Source: JAZOTK01 sp045534775 (GTDB taxonomy: Bacteria > Bacillota > Clostridia > RUG12999). From it: a DNA stretch of 5,963 nucleotides. The DNA lies in the NCBI GenBank assembly GCA_045534775.1, contig JAZSKI010000029.1, positions 1 through 5,963 of the forward strand. The letters are read 5' to 3'. A program made the translations under genes and the position numbers. This document shows positions 4,524 through 5,963 of the stretch, in pieces. The notes under the pieces are model-generated. The model was not told where the DNA came from. It made no database searches and saw only the letters and a program-made list of their open reading frames with translations. The first letter of the stretch is position 1. Each line of letters begins with the position of its first letter.

Positions 4524-4555
4524 GTAACAAAAATTGTATAACTTTTATTACAAAA
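4520..4555. repeat. AT-rich inverted repeat downstream of the operon
   Basis: TTTTGTAA (4520-4527) is mirrored by TTACAAAA (4548-4555). The pairing is extended inward by AAAA/TTTT after one mismatch. It overlaps the T-run of the preceding terminator. The rest of 4556-4735 holds no credible gene; it has a pyrimidine-rich stretch with ATTTCCTTCA twice (4650-4659, 4683-4692) and ends in a 7-bp hairpin at 4715-4735. The function is unknown. Confidence 0.35.
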
Positions 4556-4735
4556 GTGTGGCACTCCAATCATACAAATGCAGGAGTCCGATAATGCACA
4601 GCATACACAAATTCGAAAAAGAAATAAGATTTCCGTCATGATTTCATTCATTTCCTTCATCATCACCTTCAAATACACACTTATTTCCTTCAAAACTTCA
4701 AAAATAAAGAAAAATGTTGTCCCCCATTGACAACA

Positions 4736-4870
4736 GTCGTGTCGGGTTCACCCATTCTGCAAAACGGAAAAATTGTGGGAGCCGTGACACGCGTTTTTGT
4801 GAACAACCCAACGAGGGGTTGTGGTATATTTATTGAGAATATGTTAGCGAAACAGAAAAAATTAAATAAA
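4736..4870 (+). pseudogene. Truncated, frameshifted second copy of the spoIVB 3' end
   Basis: From codon TCG at 4742 the frame reads SGSPILQNGKIVGAVTRVFV, then NNPTRGCGIFIENMLA. This corresponds to residues 309-344 of the SpoIVB at 312-1364, with 30 of 36 amino acids identical by eye. Everything upstream of the active-site serine is missing: sequence similarity to spoIVB stops at about 4736, next to a small hairpin. After the 23-bp perfect repeat a single base is missing relative to the intact gene, so the LAEAEKIK-stop end is lost and the frame runs on into the terminator. It cannot be functional because the PDZ domain, His and Asp are all absent. Conserved residues are mostly encoded by different synonymous codons, so it comes from a diverged spoIVB allele or paralogue and not from a recent local duplication. 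The apparent 91-residue ORF starting at TTG 4727 has no ribosome binding site. Confidence 0.85.
4826..4848 (+). repeat. 23-bp perfect repeat, right copy
   Basis: This is identical to 1320-1342 in the intact spoIVB. The two copies bracket about 3.5 kb containing all the accessory genes of the window, in direct orientation. Excision by recombination between them would restore a single complete spoIVB end. Confidence 0.5.
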
Positions 4871-4876
4871 TTTAAT

Positions 4877-4926
4877 GGGGCTGTGACAAGACGATTTTTG
4901 AAATCATTTTGTCACAGCCCCTTTTT
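4877..4926 (+). terminator. Very strong hairpin terminator, probably shared by convergent genes
   Basis: GGGGCTGTGACAA (4877-4889) pairs perfectly with TTGTCACAGCCCC (4909-4921) over 13 bp. An inner stem GATTT/AAATC adds to it, and five T's follow (4922-4926). It lies 30 bp beyond the end of the minus-strand stalk-domain gene, with A/T-rich sequence on its other side, so it probably stops transcription from both directions. Confidence 0.88.
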
Positions 4927-4955
4927 CATCTGTATTCCGTATCATTACATCAAAA

Positions 4956-5963
4956 TTAATTGGTATAGTGGATGGAGGTATCAATACCTATGGTGCTTGT
5001 AGCTGCATTCCATGTCACACCTACGTTCAGAGCAGAGCAAACTTCTCTCAGCTTGAAATAGTTATTGTCGTTAATGTTATATGCCTTTAGCCCTAAGGTA
5101 TATCCTTCTACCGTGAATTGTGGATAAAGAGGACCCGTGTATGCAACAGAGCCGTTAAAAGGAGTGAACTCCTTGAAGGTTCCATCGCCGGGAGCAAGCT
5201 CGCTGCCTACGGGAGTATATGGAGCGCCTGAGAATAATGCAATTCGGCTGTTCGCGGCATCCCACGAAACTTCAAACTGTTTGTCTGTACCGTTTAATGC
5301 CATTGCAAGGTCTCTTAATTTGAAATAGTTATTGCCGCCGATATTGTATGCTTCAAAGGTAGTAGGCACACCGTTTACGAGAACGGTTGAATTTGTGTAC
5401 TGTGCCGTATGCAGTGCCGAAACACCGCCCTTTTCAACTACGGTATATGCACCGTAAAAGCTGGTGCCGACAGGATAATTAATATGAGTATCGGGTAAGT
5501 TGGGGCCAAAGGTCTCAATTTGATATCTGCCGGGTTTGTTGAAGGTAATGGTAATACCGGGTTTATAGTATGTAAAATCCGAATATCCGTCATTGAATGT
5601 AACGGGACTTAGGTTTGTAACGGTACAAGCACCGGTATCGGCACCTTCAATGGAATACACAAACCAATTATCCGAGTACATTTCTTAATTACTGTCCGTT
5701 ATACAAAGCATAGCGGTAGGAACCTCAAGAGAAAGAGTAGTACCAACTTCAAGATAATGTACAGGCATATTTGGATTTGTAAATTCATCATATTCGTTTA
5801 TACCGTTTATAATAGCCTTGGTATATACATTACCATCATAAGCTTCCTCAGAATAAAAATAGCTGTCCGTAGCCGCAGTTGCTGATAATGAGGAAAATAC
5901 CGTCATTACCGCAAAAACAATCAAAAAAATCTTTTTAGCTTTTTGCATTAAAAGGTTATACAC
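4956..5963 (-). pseudogene. Secreted protein with two copper-amine-oxidase-like stalk repeats, split by an in-frame stop
   Basis: Two frames on the minus strand (5963-5685 and 5681-4956) are in the same register, separated only by TAA at 5687-5685 and one GAA codon, so they are one gene with a nonsense codon. The N-terminal part has a signal peptide, MQKAKKIFLIVFAVMTVFSS with an ATAA cleavage region, if it starts at ATG 5948. GTG 5963 or a start outside the window is also possible. The second part holds two related units, AYNIGGNNYFKLRDLAMALN...VSWDAANSRIALFSG and AYNINDNNYFKLREVCSALN-VGVTWNAATSTIGID. These are the pattern of the Clostridial stalk / Cu_amine_oxidN1-like repeat in cell-surface proteins. 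The region between signal and repeats is not recognised. The distal part lacks a signal peptide of its own, and I see no ribosome binding site for its ATG at 5681, so it would not be exported alone. Confidence 0.8.

Noticed and set aside
4472..4693. Minus-strand 73-residue ORF with many Cys and Met
   Set aside because: It starts at TTG without a good ribosome binding site, crosses the operon terminator and overlaps the end of DUF4926. The composition follows the pyrimidine-rich spacer.
4727..5002. 91-residue ORF as a real gene
   Set aside because: Its first part is the degraded spoIVB 3' end and the rest reads through the terminator hairpin after a frameshift. The TTG start has no ribosome binding site.
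5137..5328. Plus-strand 63-residue ORF
   Set aside because: It is the antisense shadow of the minus-strand stalk-repeat gene.

Overview
The window is AT-rich and carries a SpoIVB-type sporulation protease plus a secreted protein with copper-amine-oxidase-like stalk repeats. Together these point to an endospore-forming member of the Clostridia; the exact genus cannot be read from the sequence. Accessory genes lie between two copies of the 3' end of spoIVB.

Layout: (1) 1-171, the last 56 codons of a probable ISAs1-like transposase entering from the left edge. (2) 312-1364, an apparently intact spoIVB followed by a terminator. (3) 1438-1809, an orphan antitoxin-like protein made of two tandem Phd/YefM units. 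(4) 1816-2737, a consensus sigma-A promoter driving an XRE repressor and an ImmA/IrrE metallopeptidase that overlap by ATGA. (5) 2738-2950, an intergenic segment holding a predicted 19-codon mini-ORF on + and, on -, a complete small transcription unit (consensus promoter, palindromic operator-like repeats, hairpin plus U-tract terminator) of about 85-90 nt. (6) 2951-4480, a tight four-gene run: DUF4417 (with an apparent frameshift at its start), a 117-residue polymorphic-toxin-like protein, an acidic probable immunity protein and a DUF4926 protein, closed by a terminator at 4496-4523. (7) About 4736-4867, a truncated and frameshifted second copy of the spoIVB 3' end, followed by a very strong hairpin terminator. 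(8) 4956-5963, on -, a signal-peptide protein with two stalk-type repeats, split by an in-frame TAA.

How the parts may work together (inference): XRE-ImmA is the classic repressor/antirepressor-protease pair of mobile elements, and here it sits directly upstream of a toxin-immunity cassette. The antisense RNA unit lies exactly between control genes and cargo, and its promoter carries TGTTA half-sites also found over the XRE promoter. The most interesting reading is a regulated toxin-immunity island placed at the 3' end of spoIVB, whose copies switch abruptly from heavy silent divergence to a 23-bp perfect match. No integrase, relaxase or phage structural gene is present, so mobility is not demonstrated.
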